Of a stretch of 64,000 bases of DNA, positions 1-12,058 are shown piece after piece. Origin of the DNA: Rosellinia necatrix. Lineage: Eukaryota > Ascomycota > Sordariomycetes > Xylariales > Xylariaceae. The stretch spans positions 3,038,001-3,102,000 of the forward strand of contig JAGYVD010000004.1 in the NCBI GenBank assembly GCA_021209875.1. The letters run 5' to 3'. A program made the translations under genes and the position numbers. Every line of letters begins with the position of its first letter. Within the stretch, counting starts at the first letter, position 1. The notes under the pieces are model-generated. The model did not search any database and was not told the DNA's origin. It saw only the letters and a program-made list of their open reading frames with translations.

Positions 1-3000
1 GGTGGTAAACGTTCTTCCATTTGTCGTTTCTGGGCGCCTATCGCCGTGAGAGGGAGGTTAGCCTAGTAGATGAGTGGGAAGTGCCAAATCGCCCTGACCA
101 TTTTAAACAGATCGGTCGCCAATATGCTATGGATACGCTATACTCACAAGAACCAGCTCGATTTTTTCAGCAGTGGGCGCTGTGATGTTGCCTGGGCCGG
201 GTTGGCCCAAGCCCTTCGACTGAAGAAACTCACTATAAGACATTGCCGGCTTTGTTGCGAAAAGGTAGTCATTCAAGCTATTTATGGGAAACATAATATC
301 GGGGTTGTTCATAACGAGTCCAGGGGCGTAGAGGTTCCCATTGGACATCTCAAAAAGATCGCGCGCGGCCTTCTGGACGTTGCTGAAGTTGTCATCTGGG
401 TCGACCTGTCAAGAGATGTTAGAATCGCCTCTTGGCGGGCTGTTAGACAGTTGAGGGGAGAATCAAGATAAGAGACTCATACTTTGAATATGACTGGCTC
501 TTTATTGGTGTTGGTGCCTCTCACAGTGACATGCCACTGGCAAGGGTGATGGATGGCCTCAAGCTCCAAGTTTCCGGACGCGGATTGAGACTCGGCCACC
601 AGATCTCCCACCGTCTTGCTACGGTCCTCTCCTCTGTTAACCATCTTATACGTAATTCCCGAGCCGTCGTAATCCGGTACCGGTTCAAACTCTCTAATGT
701 GGATGAAGTCGCCTTCGCTAAGTCCCAGCTGTTCCGGCGTTCTTAGGACGTCATAAACCACAGCGTCATCTGGTACAGGTTGATAAGATTCGAGGGTGCC
801 ATTATGCTCTCTTGGGCACGCATCTTTAACGCTCCCGGCGAACATGCGGCCGAGCCTGAACTGGGGGATGATCTGCAGCTGGATGCCACCGAGTTCATCT
901 TTTCCGGTCATTTGCCATTCGACCGTCCCCCCCTTGTTTGTTCTTTCCGACCTTTCACCGCTTGCAAAACCCCGATCAGCTCCAGTGTGGCGTCTGGCTA
1001 CCTCCTCCTTTGATTCTGGGTTCATCTTCATCGCGACGAATTGATTCACAACACCAGGGCTGACCGAGACTCCGTCTAGTCGGTCTTGTTCAGGGGCGAC
1101 AATGTAGTCTTGCTTTTGCACTGCCGCGGACTTACTTTTCTCGATTGAAGAGAGGCGCTTTCCCGATATGCCATTCACGCCTCCAATAAACGGGCGCACG
1201 GCAAACCTCTCGGATGCCTGGCCGTCGAATGCGATATACATTGCTTCACTTTGATACATGGGCAGGAATAAACCACCCTGGGACGCTGCGTTGGAGGGCA
1301 ACTGATCACAGTAAGGCTGCGTGTTAAGTAGAGGGAATGTCCCGAAGCCCTGTGGAGGCAGCTGATCGTAACTTGTCTGTCCTTCCTGTACTCGCACAGT
1401 CCGCATGAAGGATATCTGGAGAGATGAGAGATCGTCTCTTCCCACAGTGACTGAATGAGAACGACCTGTCTTTTCTTGCATCCATTTGGGATACCTGCGG
1501 ATCTTGGCATACAGAGGATCGGGGAATACCCTGCTGAGGAAGGACGCGATGGACTGATTGGCATTGATTTTATAACCCAAAGACTCCTTGTAGCAAGGGT
1601 TTCCTTTGGTAACCTTTACGGGCGAAGTGAAGCAGTCGAACCATTTGTCTGAGATGGGAGTAGAGCGACCTCGAAATTTGAAGGCCTCAGGAATGGCGAA
1701 GTCTAGCGTGCAGAATTCCAGTTAGCTAACCCTCTTGCTTGTTGGCCCTATTAATGTTGTTACGATGGCGCTTACCTGGTGCCTGTTCTTTTAAGAGAGC
1801 TTGCAAATCCTCGATTTTAGTATTGCCTGGGAGTTGTACTTCCAGTGTAGACTCGCTCCATCCCATCTCTGTCGCCGAAATCTTCGGCTTCAGTCCATTG
1901 ATACGGAGGGTGGACATGTCAGATTCATAGGATATACTATTCAATGTCACGTTTGTCTCTGTATCTCCCTCATCTTCATAAATCGGATGTTCTAAAGCCA
2001 GAGCTTTGGAGAGTTGCGAAATCGGACCAGCGACAACCGAGGTAGAGTTCGAAGCCTTCGTACCTACAAAGAGCACGCAATTAATTTTTCGGGCCTTCAA
2101 TCATAGCCGCGAGGGCCAGTCTTACTGCTTAACAAGGCTCTACCTTCGTCAGATAGAATAGACTTGATTGATGCTGCAACCAGAGTATATGTCTGGTCTT
2201 GGGCTGAAGGGTAGCGGCAGATATTGCGGTGGTGCGTGTTAACTAGGAATATCCTCTCATTACGTAAACCTAGCGTAGCCGATTCCCTCGGCACAATCTG
2301 GAAGACGTCAGGGGGGTAAAGGCATCCCTAAAAATTAAGAATCACGCAACTTACCAGGACTGTTAGTGGAGGCTCCGACTCCGTCTCAATAAAGGACATT
2401 ATTGCTAGGTCGTCACACCGAGGTAGAAACGATTTGGAAATCTCGTTCAGGATAGGAGATTGAAATTCCAAGTCCTTGATCAATTCTCTCCTGAGGACGT
2501 TTACCCCAGGAATGATCCCGATCACATTCGTGAGAAATGACGCCCAATTCGCGAGTTCAGACCCCTTATGGGGGGTCCCCATAAAAGTTATCCCGATAGT
2601 TGATGAGAGAATGTCACCATATAGACGTTTGTCCTCGTTCGCTAATATGAGTGCCTAGCGATTTTAGTTTGTTGAACATCAGGACAAGGTAGTGAATGTA
2701 GAAATTACCAACCTTTTTAACTACGATGCCGCCAAGACTATGAGCTACGAATACAAGGGGTCGATTTCTGGTCTTCAGGAAGCTGTTAGTTTCCCAGAGG
2801 TTTTTGAAGCAGTGAATCAAGAAGGCACACCTCAGGTGAATTTCTCATTTCCCAGAGCTTGTCTAGCAACTGCCGAGCAAAGTCTTCGATTCGCCCTTTC
2901 GCGTGACTCAACAGCAAGCTAGAGTTGTATCCAAAGGTCATGATCCGGGCTTGTGGGATGACTTCTGGGAGAAAGTCCTCCAGCCAAAGCATGCCGCTCT

Positions 3001-3412
3001 TCTGGTGCGTCCAAGTATCTCGGGCCTTTCCATTCAATCCATGAACAGCAACAATGCTAAAAACAACAACATAAGATCAACACTTGTCCACGCATACACA
3101 ACCGCTAAAGGACACAAAGGCTTACTCGGCAACCTGACGATTAATTGTATCGGACAGTTCAGGGGGTGGATAGAGGACAAACATTCCATGCGCAACAGAC
3201 CCGGAAATTTCAAGCCCGGATTCCTTTCTAGCCTTGAACGTCTTGCCCCGCACTTGATGGTCATGACTCCTACTACCTGACGATGCAGCTTGGGTCTGAG
3301 CATGGATAGAGTCCTGGTCAGTAAAGGCTTGATCAACATATATTTGCTCAGTTCGTTCTTTTCTACCCCGCCGCGTTAAAGCCGCTGATATCTTCTTCAG
3401 AGCCTCCTTCAT
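1..3412 (-). CDS. Alpha/beta-hydrolase (DUF676-like) fused to a bacterial-type conserved domain and ubiquitin-like segment; 3' partial
   Basis: Reconstructed exons (minus strand): 3412-3126, 3056-2831, 2772-2713, 2654-2355, 2297-2126, 2063-1776, 1702-483, 405-148, 37-1. Every join keeps frame and uses GT/AG, giving about 949 residues before the window edge. The N-terminal third is a serine hydrolase: an oxyanion-type VHGLNG near residue 100, the nucleophile elbow VAHSLGG (Ser about 183), MGTPHKGS, and a likely catalytic His in NTHHRNICRYP. This is the hydrolase type often found in front of fungal NACHT or ankyrin proteins. Exon 7 instead encodes a block resembling uncharacterised bacterial and fungal proteins (GGLFLPMYQSEAMYIAF; QDYIVAPEQDRLDG; VVNQFVAM). 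It is followed by a stretch (VTVRGTNTNKEPVIFKVDPD, then NVQKAARDLF) that reads like a ubiquitin fold. The first ATG (3412) is assumed to be the start. Substrate unknown. The exon model is strong; the functional call is moderate. Confidence 0.72.
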
Positions 3413-5372
3413 CTTCAAGTAGGGCCGTAAGGGTTTACGCAATGGAGATGAGGCGTCGTAGAATCTGGGCTAAGGCTCGGCAGGCAGCAAGTGAGGCGTT
3501 GTCAAAAGCCAGGTATTTCTCCTCCTCCTTTAAACTGTTCTAATTAACGAGTATCCTTTGAAGTTGGGAGGAATCTATTAAAAACAAGTTGAAGCTTTCA
3601 ATGTCAAGTGGTGAAAACGGATCGTCTGGGAACGCACGCCGAAAGCTGACATCGAAGTAACGCAGGAGATAATACATAAATACAACCTACCCCTCACGGC
3701 GGATGCCTGGCGGTAAGCGCCATCCTTCTACGAAGAAGTCCTAGCCCAACTTTGGCTGCGGGCCTCATTTTCTTTCAGCTTTCTATCTTCTTCTTCTTCA
3801 TTGGACTATTAGTCTTTTCTTTTTTTTTTCTTTTTTTTTTTCCATGTCTTTACACGCCTGGAGCCCTTCGGGCTAAGACGTAGTACTACGAGTATGTACG
3901 TACGGGGAACTCCAGTTTCGGATGTTATAGTCTTCATTCTTAGAGGCTTCTATACCGACACTTCAACATTTGTATGTAATACTTTACTTGCCCGATTAAA
4001 AAGAGAAGAGAAAAGGGACACCTGCTTCGCTACATCCATTGACAGGTTTAAGTGCTTAGCATCATGACGGAAACCGTTTCCCTCGCGCTATTCAAGATCC
4101 CTGTCACTCCCCTCCGCCAATGAATCTCCTGGTCTATATATTGTAAACATAGTGGCTTCAAAGAGTGTTCTAGTCATGGATTGGGGAGATCATAGCATAC
4201 CTTCTGCATTCGTTTGTGCGTGCATGATTGCTGTGGTGCTAATCTCCATATTCACCCTCCCCTCCCGCCTTTGAAATTAGACAATTATAATTATATAGGG
4301 TCTGAGATGTTTCTTAAAGTCGTAGCTGGAAATTGAAGACCGGATATAGCTTCCCTTGATAGACGTGATTGAAGTTGGTGCAAGCGCCATCAGGTATAGC
4401 GGTTGAACGAATTTGGGTGGCATAAGCCACCACTACCTATGATCGGCTTACCGCCAAGCCCCGGGCTCCGAGGCCTGTACCGGGCATGGGCCGAAATACC
4501 ATGCGTATAAACCGATATAGCCAGCGACTGGCTTATGGAGAGAGTATCTCTCCTTGTGCAATCGCATAAATCGTGCATCCTGTCCCTTCTAGGCTCCATT
4601 CCTGACTATAAAGGGCCATCATGAGAACTAGCCTCAATGTAGGAAGTCCTGAACAAATACTTATAGGTATATAACTATAACTAGTTATATAACTAGTTAA
4701 GCAGATGATGGGTTTATGATCACAATAAGGTCAACGCCGGGACGACTGTGGTGTGAGGAAATAGCGTCATTAGACTACTACCGAATTAGGGAGTGCTGGA
4801 CGGGTTAGCCTGGTTATGTCTCGTGAAGCGTTTTCTCAGTGACCAACCAACTCGATGGCAGTGTTGGGTGCCTCTACTAAATAGGTAGGTAGGTAGCCAA
4901 GAAGCATTTGTGTCCGGTTGTATTGAAAGACATGTAGATACCACCAGGCAATTTACTCGTAGCCTGGCCAGTAAATCCTAAGCCACTCCAGGCAGCACCT
5001 TTTACCTACCAGGCGGGCGAATAGCTCCCCGTCGGCGCAGGTGACTATATACGTAGGCCACGTACGTGGGCTACATCCAGTTACATCAAGTCTCACCACG
5101 TTCTACGGATACTAGCGCTGATCGTAAGTCTTTCCGAGACGCCCGGCGAAGTCCTATGCACAGGACTCAAGGGGCACTTCCAGCCATAAGAAATTCTAGT
5201 ATAATATTATGACCGCATGGCTATCAATAGTACACGGTCGCCATATCCCTGCATCGAGGGCCATCCGAGAAATTTGCTCGTTATCGCACCTTGGAACCCA
5301 ACCCTCCCCCCCCTTTTTTTTCCCGTAAGCCCGCGCAGAGCTGACTAGCAGGTAGGCTGACGGGCGGGCGAA
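3413..5372. other. Gene-free spacer between divergent genes
   Basis: No convincing coding sequence on either strand. It holds a T-rich run near 3815-3842, a small AT palindrome around 4667-4697 (ATAACTAGTTAT-type), a TAGGTAGGTAGG run near 4882-4896, and a C/T-rich run near 5305-5325 just ahead of the Zn2Cys6 gene. It probably carries the promoters of both flanking, divergently oriented genes. Confidence 0.6.
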
Positions 5373-7361
5373 ATGTCCCTGAAACGGGGACTGGAACGCG
5401 AGTCGTGCGACTTCTGCTTCCGACGCAAGATCAAATGCGACCGTTCCTCACGTGCCGAGAAGGGCTGTCCTACGTGCTCACAATGCGACCTGCGCCAGAC
5501 GCCTTGTACCTTCGAATGCGATGATGTTCGCCTTCAGCGACGCCGCAAAACCTCGCCCAAAGGCGGTCATCCCGGAGCCGGCATGGGAATTCATACATCG
5601 ATTGGGGCGACGGCTGAGCAAGAAATCGGCCGCGACGGGTGGATTTGCGCAAGCAACCTTGCGTTGGGTGCTGGCAACGATAATCCACCCCCTTTTTATG
5701 ATGGGATTACTATCTCGGGCCAAGCACCACCGGGTGTTAGTGTTAGCATAGGTATCCAGAGTCCTACGGCGTCTTCTTCACTTCCAGCATTCCCGGAATT
5801 CGAGTTCGACCTAAGTGCAGAGGGCGTTTCGTTTCTCGACTCGATCTTCTTACAGAGCCACGATATGGTGGAATCTATCGTGGTCCCGGGCAACACGCCC
5901 ACCCAGCCTTTGCGACTTGAGGACGAACTACAAAATAACCAGAACACAGCCCCAAACCCCTACTGCGTCCCAGACATCCCACTCGAAACTCTGAACACTG
6001 CCATTGATGCGTATTTCAACTTCGCCTCCCTTGCTCTCCCTGTCCTTTCCAAGGAAGGGTTTATGGAGGACTACAGGTATTACGGAAGTAGCCCTGCGTT
6101 TGTATTCGCCGTTGCTTGTCAAGGTTGTCCTTTTATTCAAGCGACAGACAAATGGGCAATCCAACAGCGTCTTGCTTCGTATTTCAGAGAAACGTTCCTC
6201 CAAGCACGGAGCACTGCATCTACTCAACACGTTGTGAGGCTTGACGACCTCGAGGCCTTCGCTCTTATGGTTGATTTCGAATACGAGAGCCTGGGGGATC
6301 TCAATATGCCGCTTCAATCTGAGCTACGGAACCTGTTGTTGACACATGATTCTCTTGTTGTAATGACGCTTCAGTACCGCATCGAGGCTCGCTTTACTAC
6401 TGCATCGGGCATGCTTGCTACACTATCCAGAGCTACGGAGCGTCAAACACTCCTTTTTTGGTATGTTTATGGACAGGACGCCTTCCGCTGCCTCGATAGC
6501 CGAGCGGCTTCACGGATTCTAGACCAGGACATTGATCTGTCAAGACAGCTTGACGGCCACGGAAGCCAGAGTTACTTCGACGCCATCCTCGGCCTCGCAG
6601 CTATTGCGCGAAAAATGGCCCGAACACTCTGCGGCCCATTGTCTAGGAGGAAAGGCGTAAAGCACCAGGATGTAGACGATCTGTACAGGCAACTTGAGAA
6701 TTGGCATACAACTGTCTGCCCACCGGCATTTCAGGTCGCACCCCATAGCCGTGTCATCTCTCCGCAAGAAAGGACCGTATACTTGTACACAGAGGGAAAT
6801 GAGTTCCCCCCCCTTCATCGAGCGGTTGTCGTTCTGCTGGAATTAAACCTGTTCCTGCAATTAGAAGCCTGTGTGTCACGATACGGTGTTGAAGAACGCG
6901 TCTCTTTAATGGGGCAGATTGTCGATATGCGAGTAAAATACGAGACTCTACGAGCGGCGTCTAGGATAGTAGAAGTGGCTCGGTCAATCGAAAAGTTCAC
7001 TGCCAGCCAGCAGACGTCAGGATCCTCAGTTATGTATGGTATGGCTGACCTTGCGCCAGGTATTATCCGTAACATATGTGCTGGAGCTTCCACCTGGATA
7101 TCCCTCAGAGCGAGAGAAGGGCTTCACTCGCCTGTGCACGAGGGGGCCTACCCCGCGTTGAGAAGGCCTGATTATGTATTTGAAGACGAGAGTATTACGG
7201 GACTGTTGCAGGAGCGGGCGGAAAGTTGGATGGTATCAATAACCGCGGCACGAGATATTGCTGCCACGGCGATTTCCCATAGAGACACGGAACCCCTAAT
7301 CGAACGACTGGATCAGCAACTTGGAACCCTAAAAGAACTATCTAAAAGGCACGGAATATAG
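5373..7361 (+). CDS. Zn2Cys6 fungal transcription factor
   Basis: A single-exon gene of 662 residues. The N-terminus carries a Zn2Cys6 binuclear cluster: Cys12, Cys15, Cys22, Cys35, Cys38 and Cys45, with CxxC and x6 spacing on both halves and a long 12-residue middle loop. Basic residues RRKIK follow the second Cys, as expected for DNA contact. The remainder looks like the helical middle-homology region of fungal regulators, with no other domain I recognise. The ATG is chosen because it lies just ahead of the cluster, as usual in the family. The factor is expected to be nuclear and to bind CGG-type sites. The next gene downstream, on the same strand about 270 bp away, is a serine hydrolase and a possible target; that link is inference only. 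Confidence 0.9.
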   Translation: MSLKRGLERESCDFCFRRKIKCDRSSRAEKGCPTCSQCDLRQTPCTFECDDVRLQRRRKTSPKGGHPGAGMGIHTSIGATAEQEIGRDGWICASNLALGAGNDNPPPFYDGITISGQAPPGVSVSIGIQSPTASSSLPAFPEFEFDLSAEGVSFLDSIFLQSHDMVESIVVPGNTPTQPLRLEDELQNNQNTAPNPYCVPDIPLETLNTAIDAYFNFASLALPVLSKEGFMEDYRYYGSSPAFVFAVACQGCPFIQATDKWAIQQRLASYFRETFLQARSTASTQHVVRLDDLEAFALMVDFEYESLGDLNMPLQSELRNLLLTHDSLVVMTLQYRIEARFTTASGMLATLSRATERQTLLFWYVYGQDAFRCLDSRAASRILDQDIDLSRQLDGHGSQSYFDAILGLAAIARKMARTLCGPLSRRKGVKHQDVDDLYRQLENWHTTVCPPAFQVAPHSRVISPQERTVYLYTEGNEFPPLHRAVVVLLELNLFLQLEACVSRYGVEERVSLMGQIVDMRVKYETLRAASRIVEVARSIEKFTASQQTSGSSVMYGMADLAPGIIRNICAGASTWISLRAREGLHSPVHEGAYPALRRPDYVFEDESITGLLQERAESWMVSITAARDIAATAISHRDTEPLIERLDQQLGTLKELSKRHGI

Positions 7362-7408
7362 TAATTTGGTTTCTGGAGTCTACCTTAGACTTTGTAGTAG
7401 GCCCAATT

Positions 7409-7455
7409 ATCTTACCGCAGAATCATCTTACCACAGAATCATCTTACCGTAGAAG
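7409..7455. repeat. 16-bp tandem repeat, 3 copies, 3' of the Zn2Cys6 gene
   Basis: Three consecutive copies of ATCTTACCGCAGAATC, the last diverged and one base short, begin 48 bp after the stop codon. They probably lie in the 3' UTR or the terminator region. Confidence 0.8.
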
Positions 7456-7635
7456 CCCCGTGAAAATGCCGCTGCGCCGCGGGCATGCCAAGCGACTGAG
7501 TGCCCTGCTGTCATCACGTTCAAAAGTACTTAAGCTGGCGTCTCATTCATCATGGCGTATCTCCTATACTGCATCTAAGTAAGTAAAACTTTACCAAGTT
7601 GACGTCTCATATCTCAGCCTATCTGCTAGTACAAC

Positions 7636-9574
7636 ATGGCTTCCTTCCTTCTCGGACCGGTCTACGACCCCCCTACCAGACTACTGGTATCCGATGCTCT
7701 TATTGCCTGGTCTTCACAATTGTCGGGAAATCTGACTCAGGTCTTGCAAACCGGCCAGAGTGCCTTTGGGGACTTCGAAGCGAACACGTCGTCGGTTTCA
7801 ATTACCATAGTGTCGACGCAGGATGCCGAAGATGCCCCCTTCTTCGACTTTCATTACGCTTCGCCGTTCCTGAACGATTCAGACGGTGGCACGAACAGCG
7901 TCACGAAGAACTCGATTTATCGTATCGGCAGCATCTCTAAACTCGTCACGGCTTATGCGCTCCTGGTTGGATATGGGTGGGAGAGCTGGGATCACCCAGT
8001 TACACAATACATCCCCGAGCTTCGAGTAGGGGCTTCGGATGGCGCCGGAAATCCGGTCGAGGATGCCTCTTGGGACGAGATCACGATTGGCGCCTTGGCG
8101 TCTCACCTATCCGGCATTGGGAGAGACTGTAAGTAAGACATGTCGCTATGTCATCGTGATTCGACCATCGCCTGCCGGAACCTGAACGCTGATAATTCCG
8201 TACAGATACCCGTGGAGACCTGTCTAGCCAAAATTTTCCTTGGGCGGAAGCTGGCCTCCCAGGATTACCGCCTAACGACATCCCCCGTTGTGGCGGAAAT
8301 GCCAGCTTGCCGCCTTGTAATCGTCAAGGTAAGGAGGTGGTTCTTCCTAAGAATTGAGTTGAGCCAACAAATTGCATAAGAATATTTCGAGGGTATGATC
8401 CAACGACACCCCGTGTTCGCGCCGTATACGACGCCAGTGTACTCCAATATTGGATTTAGAATACTTGGATACGTACTAGAAGCCATCGGTGGCACATCAT
8501 ATGACGATCTCCTGCAATCTATAGTCCTCGGGCCCCTGGGGCTTACTGATACGTCGGCGACGCTTCCCCCGAATGGAGGCGGTTGGGTGATTCCTTCTGG
8601 AAGCGAAAATGGCTTTCATGAAAAGTATGGCGACGAGACCCCGTAAGTAATTGGCAATGCCAAGTTTACTTGTAATGAGAAGGTGGCGTTGATGAGTAGG
8701 CTCGGCTAATCTCTTCACTGGCAGAGCCGCAGGCATATACTCATCGTCAGATAACCTAGCGAAGCTCGGACACGCTATCTTGCTCAATAAACAGCTCTCA
8801 GATCTTGACACGAGAAAATGGATGAAACCAATTGTTCATACGGCAAACTCGCTTTTCTCTGTCGGTGGTCCCTGGGAGATATGGAGAACACGCAGTCAGA
8901 TCACTAACGGCCGGGTTGTCGATCTTTATACCAAATCGGGGAGTGTCGGACAATACAGCTCACAGTTGATACTCCTACCTGATTACGGCGTGACTGCATC
9001 GGTACTCGTCGCCGGGCCTAGTAGTGGCCCGGTTATTTCTATCGCGACGGAGATGGTGCTCCAATCTCTTATCCCAACACTTGAAAACATTACCCTGAGC
9101 GAGGCATGCGAAAGCCTTTGCGGTACGTACCAGACGTTGGAGCCCGGCGTCAACTCGAGCATCTCAATCGCCGCGGATGCTGCTGGGTTGCATTTGGACC
9201 GATGGGTTAATCGCGGCGTCGACATTAAAGCGGTCGCGCAAGCTTATGCCCTCCAGTCTGGGAGCTCGCCCATTCGGTCTGTCCGATTCCAGGCTTCTAA
9301 TCTTCGGGATTCGCCCCATGCAGGTCGTACAACGGGAGACGCACATCGTGTTGCGTACCGGCTAATTTTTGACACAACAGGTGAAGACCAGAACGGACCA
9401 GCCCGTGTCTTGGACCCGATCTCGAACCAGTGGAGTGCGGCGGATTCGATCATGTATGGTGAGATTGGTGTTGATGACTTTGTCGTCCATTTTGATACCA
9501 ATGGGACGGCAATGATGATTGAACCAAGGGTAGTGAGAGACAAATTACAAAGGTCGAGCCAGGCCCGGGGATAG
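7636..9574 (+). CDS. Beta-lactamase-fold serine hydrolase (class C / LACTB-like)
   Basis: Four exons: 7636-8128, 8206-8328, 8381-8642, 8725-9574. They join in frame to 575 residues. The SxxK motif is Ser99-Ile-Ser-Lys102 in the context YRIGSISKL. The second catalytic motif is Tyr226-Ser-Asn228 (PVYSNIGFR). These mark a penicillin-binding-protein/beta-lactamase-type hydrolase. Fungal members act as esterases, amidases or transesterases; the substrate cannot be told from sequence. The C-terminal part (about residues 400-575) resembles the beta-rich extension of fungal members. Oddity: related fungal proteins are usually secreted, but this start gives no clear signal peptide. An unseen upstream exon is possible. 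The neighbour is the Zn2Cys6 regulator. Confidence 0.85.
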
Positions 9575-10034
9575 ACACGGATGTCCGGTCCCGGCGACGA
9601 CCTCGTTACGTCGAGCTGACTCCGTATGGCTGGCACGGTTGAAGCTAGAGCGCAGAATGTTAGTATATATGTACAAGTAGATAACTTGATAGACTGTCGT
9701 AGTTCGCTATTGGATAGAGCTGTGATAGCTTTCGCCGCCGATCAATTTAGCTCCCGAGATGTGTGACCGAGTCAAGGAGCTGGCCTGCATAGGAAGCCCT
9801 GGCTGGGTTCTCTCCAGACTGAGATATTCCGCGCGTCACCGACCCATTATTCCCCCCAGCGCAGTTGTTTAGCAGCGAATGGAAAGGGACAAGGTGGAGG
9901 CTAGACTCGACATCGTTGCATGGAGCTTCCCGTAGGCCCCTCAAGAGTTTGATAGTGTGAGCTTAAAGAAGAAGGAAAAGAAGGAAAAGAGGAAGACGAG
10001 GTAGAAAGTGTCACCTCCCAGAGCATGCGGATTT

Positions 10035-10138
10035 TGGTGAACAGCCCTGATAAACGGTCCTGATAAACGGCCCTGATAAACGGCCCTGGCGAACAGCCCT
10101 GGTGAATGGTTTGGGGAATGGTTTGGTGAATGGTCTGG
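10035..10138. repeat. 13-bp imperfect tandem repeat
   Basis: Units related to GATAAACGGCCCT are repeated about eight times and drift to GGTGAATGGTTTG in the second half. It lies in non-coding sequence. Confidence 0.75.
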
Positions 10139-11019
10139 TTCACAGGGATGAAACCAGAGGGGGTCGCATAAAAAGCCGATCTAACCTACATAATGTAAGG
10201 AGGAGAGGAGAGGAAGAGTCTGAGGCTGGTGGAAGTAGAGAGATAGACCAGGAAAGCAACAGCGGCGGGAACCCCACTGGCCAATAACTACTAGGTAGGT
10301 ACTTACAGTTAGTGTTAGAGGGGTACCTAGGTAGTGTTATAGGGAACTGGCTAGTGTAATAGGTAGGTGATGTTGTAGGTAGTCTATAGATAATTTCCGG
10401 TGCAGAATGAACGGCCGTGAACGATAGGTATCTACCTCCTGCCGGTAGCAGAGGTATACATATCTGGGTTGTTCTGCAAGTGTTCCAAGGTTCTTGGTTA
10501 TTGGTGTAGATACTTGCCACTTGCCACCGGAATCGGGATGAGCATTGATACAAACGCTTAAGGCGGCAGGGCAGGTCTTATCTTTCTCGCTGTGCATGAC
10601 GAGGCTCGTTGGGGGGTACGTAAGGCATTTGGGTGCTGGCGTAACGCCCTGCCCACTTAACCGGCATACTTATACTTATACTTACCTACCTACTGGATCG
10701 ATGGCTATATGGTTTTCTTCTGAACCTCAAAGTTGCCCAATGTGTGAGATGTCTTGGCGTTTGGGCTGCGTCTAACCTCGGTATTAGTGTTAAATGGTTG
10801 TACTTTAGGATACGTTGCTGCGGATTTGTCGTTGCTTTCATTGTAATGAAAAAGAAGCCACCTTTCCCTTCGGACGTGCTAGGCTGGTGAGGACTGGTCA
10901 TGAAAGACAAGACATGCCAGCAAGAGGTGAGCTGGTGGGTAGATGAGTAGGTGGGTAGTAAGTTGATGGTTGGCAGAAAGGCCTGAAGGACTTGAACGCC
11001 AGAGCAGTCTGCTACCTAC

Positions 11020-11200
11020 CTGTCCCTTTAGTACCTAAGGTACCGTACCTAACTAGGTAGGCAAGTAAGTACTTAGGGGTACCTCAGATAGCTGTTATTG
11101 CTCAGGCGAGACACACTAAACCATACCCTTAACTCACAGCTACTCAGCCCAACCCTAGGTACCTACCTAGGTAGGTACGAACGATTAGGTAGGTAGTCTA
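11020..11200. repeat. Cluster of TAGGTA/TACCTA palindromic motifs
   Basis: The interval holds several near-palindromes such as CTAGGTACCTACCTAGGTAG and GTACCTAAGGTACCGTACCT. The same short motif recurs in most spacers of the window. Confidence 0.7.
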
Positions 11201-12058
11201 CATGGGTGTGAATCTGCTCGCTGTTCTGGCCAGCTAGCTCCCGATTGCCGGGCTACTCAACCCCCCCGCCCCCACCTTTTTTTGGCCAGTACAGGCCTCT
11301 ATTGGCGGGTCTGGCATGCTAAGTACCTCCCTAGTACGCTTGCCTGGGTAGTAGCGTCGTTAGAGCCTGGTCAGGCCCCCTAGGTTTTGCCCATTCCTCT
11401 CCGACTCCCTCGAGATCACCTAGCGGTCGCCCTAAGCTTCCAACCTGCTCGGGTGGGCCCCGCCCTGACCTCACCAACTCTGCCTGACAATCACTGTCTC
11501 AATACGGACAGTGTGGGGAGAGAACAGGACAGAGAAAGGACATCTCTCGTCCCAAGGCTCTAGACTACTATCTACTTACCTACAAGCTTCCCCCCCCCAA
11601 TGCGCCATCTTCATCGTTCATCAACAACACCCCCCGTCACCCTCTTTCTCTTTCCCAACTCACCACCTCTATCCCCTTCATCTTGATCTATCTATCCGCC
11701 ACTCTCTTGGGTTTGCTTGCACACTCCTTCCCTTGGGAATTTTAACACCGCTCTCCACCACCGAGATCATCCATTTTCATCCTCTCATTTAGCTGCCTCC
11801 TTTTCCAGTCGCACAAGGCGTCTACCCAATTTGTCGACCCAATTACGAGTAGTTGTCATCGTCATCATACATCACATCACTGCCAGAGAGTTCCTAGTGG
11901 TCCTGCCACCTGTCCACCGACAAGACACCACACTGCCGTCGCTCGTCGAGCTCTAGACAGCATCCGTCCTGGCCTGTCTCGTCTATCCACCTCATTAGGA
12001 TATTGCTACTCAACCGCATCCCGGCATCTCGCACTCGGACGTGCAACCAGTGCCCGTC

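Larger units (their letters stand above)
9575..12058. other. Long spacer and probable 5' leader of ssd1
   Basis: No supported gene. It contains a 13-bp imperfect repeat (10035-10138), dense TAGGTA/TACCTA motifs (about 10290-10380 and 11020-11200), and a pyrimidine-rich stretch (about 11580-11800) that fits a long 5' UTR for the SSD1-type gene starting at 12059. Confidence 0.6.

Noticed and set aside
2097..2100. Stop codon at 2097 as the end of the hydrolase gene
   Set aside because: A GTAAGA donor at 2125 and a TTTGTAG acceptor at 2064 remove it, join frames exactly and keep the protein continuous with the downstream domain.
5373..9574. Secondary-metabolite gene cluster at the left of the window
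   Set aside because: Only a regulator and one hydrolase are present; no synthase, transporter or tailoring set is visible.
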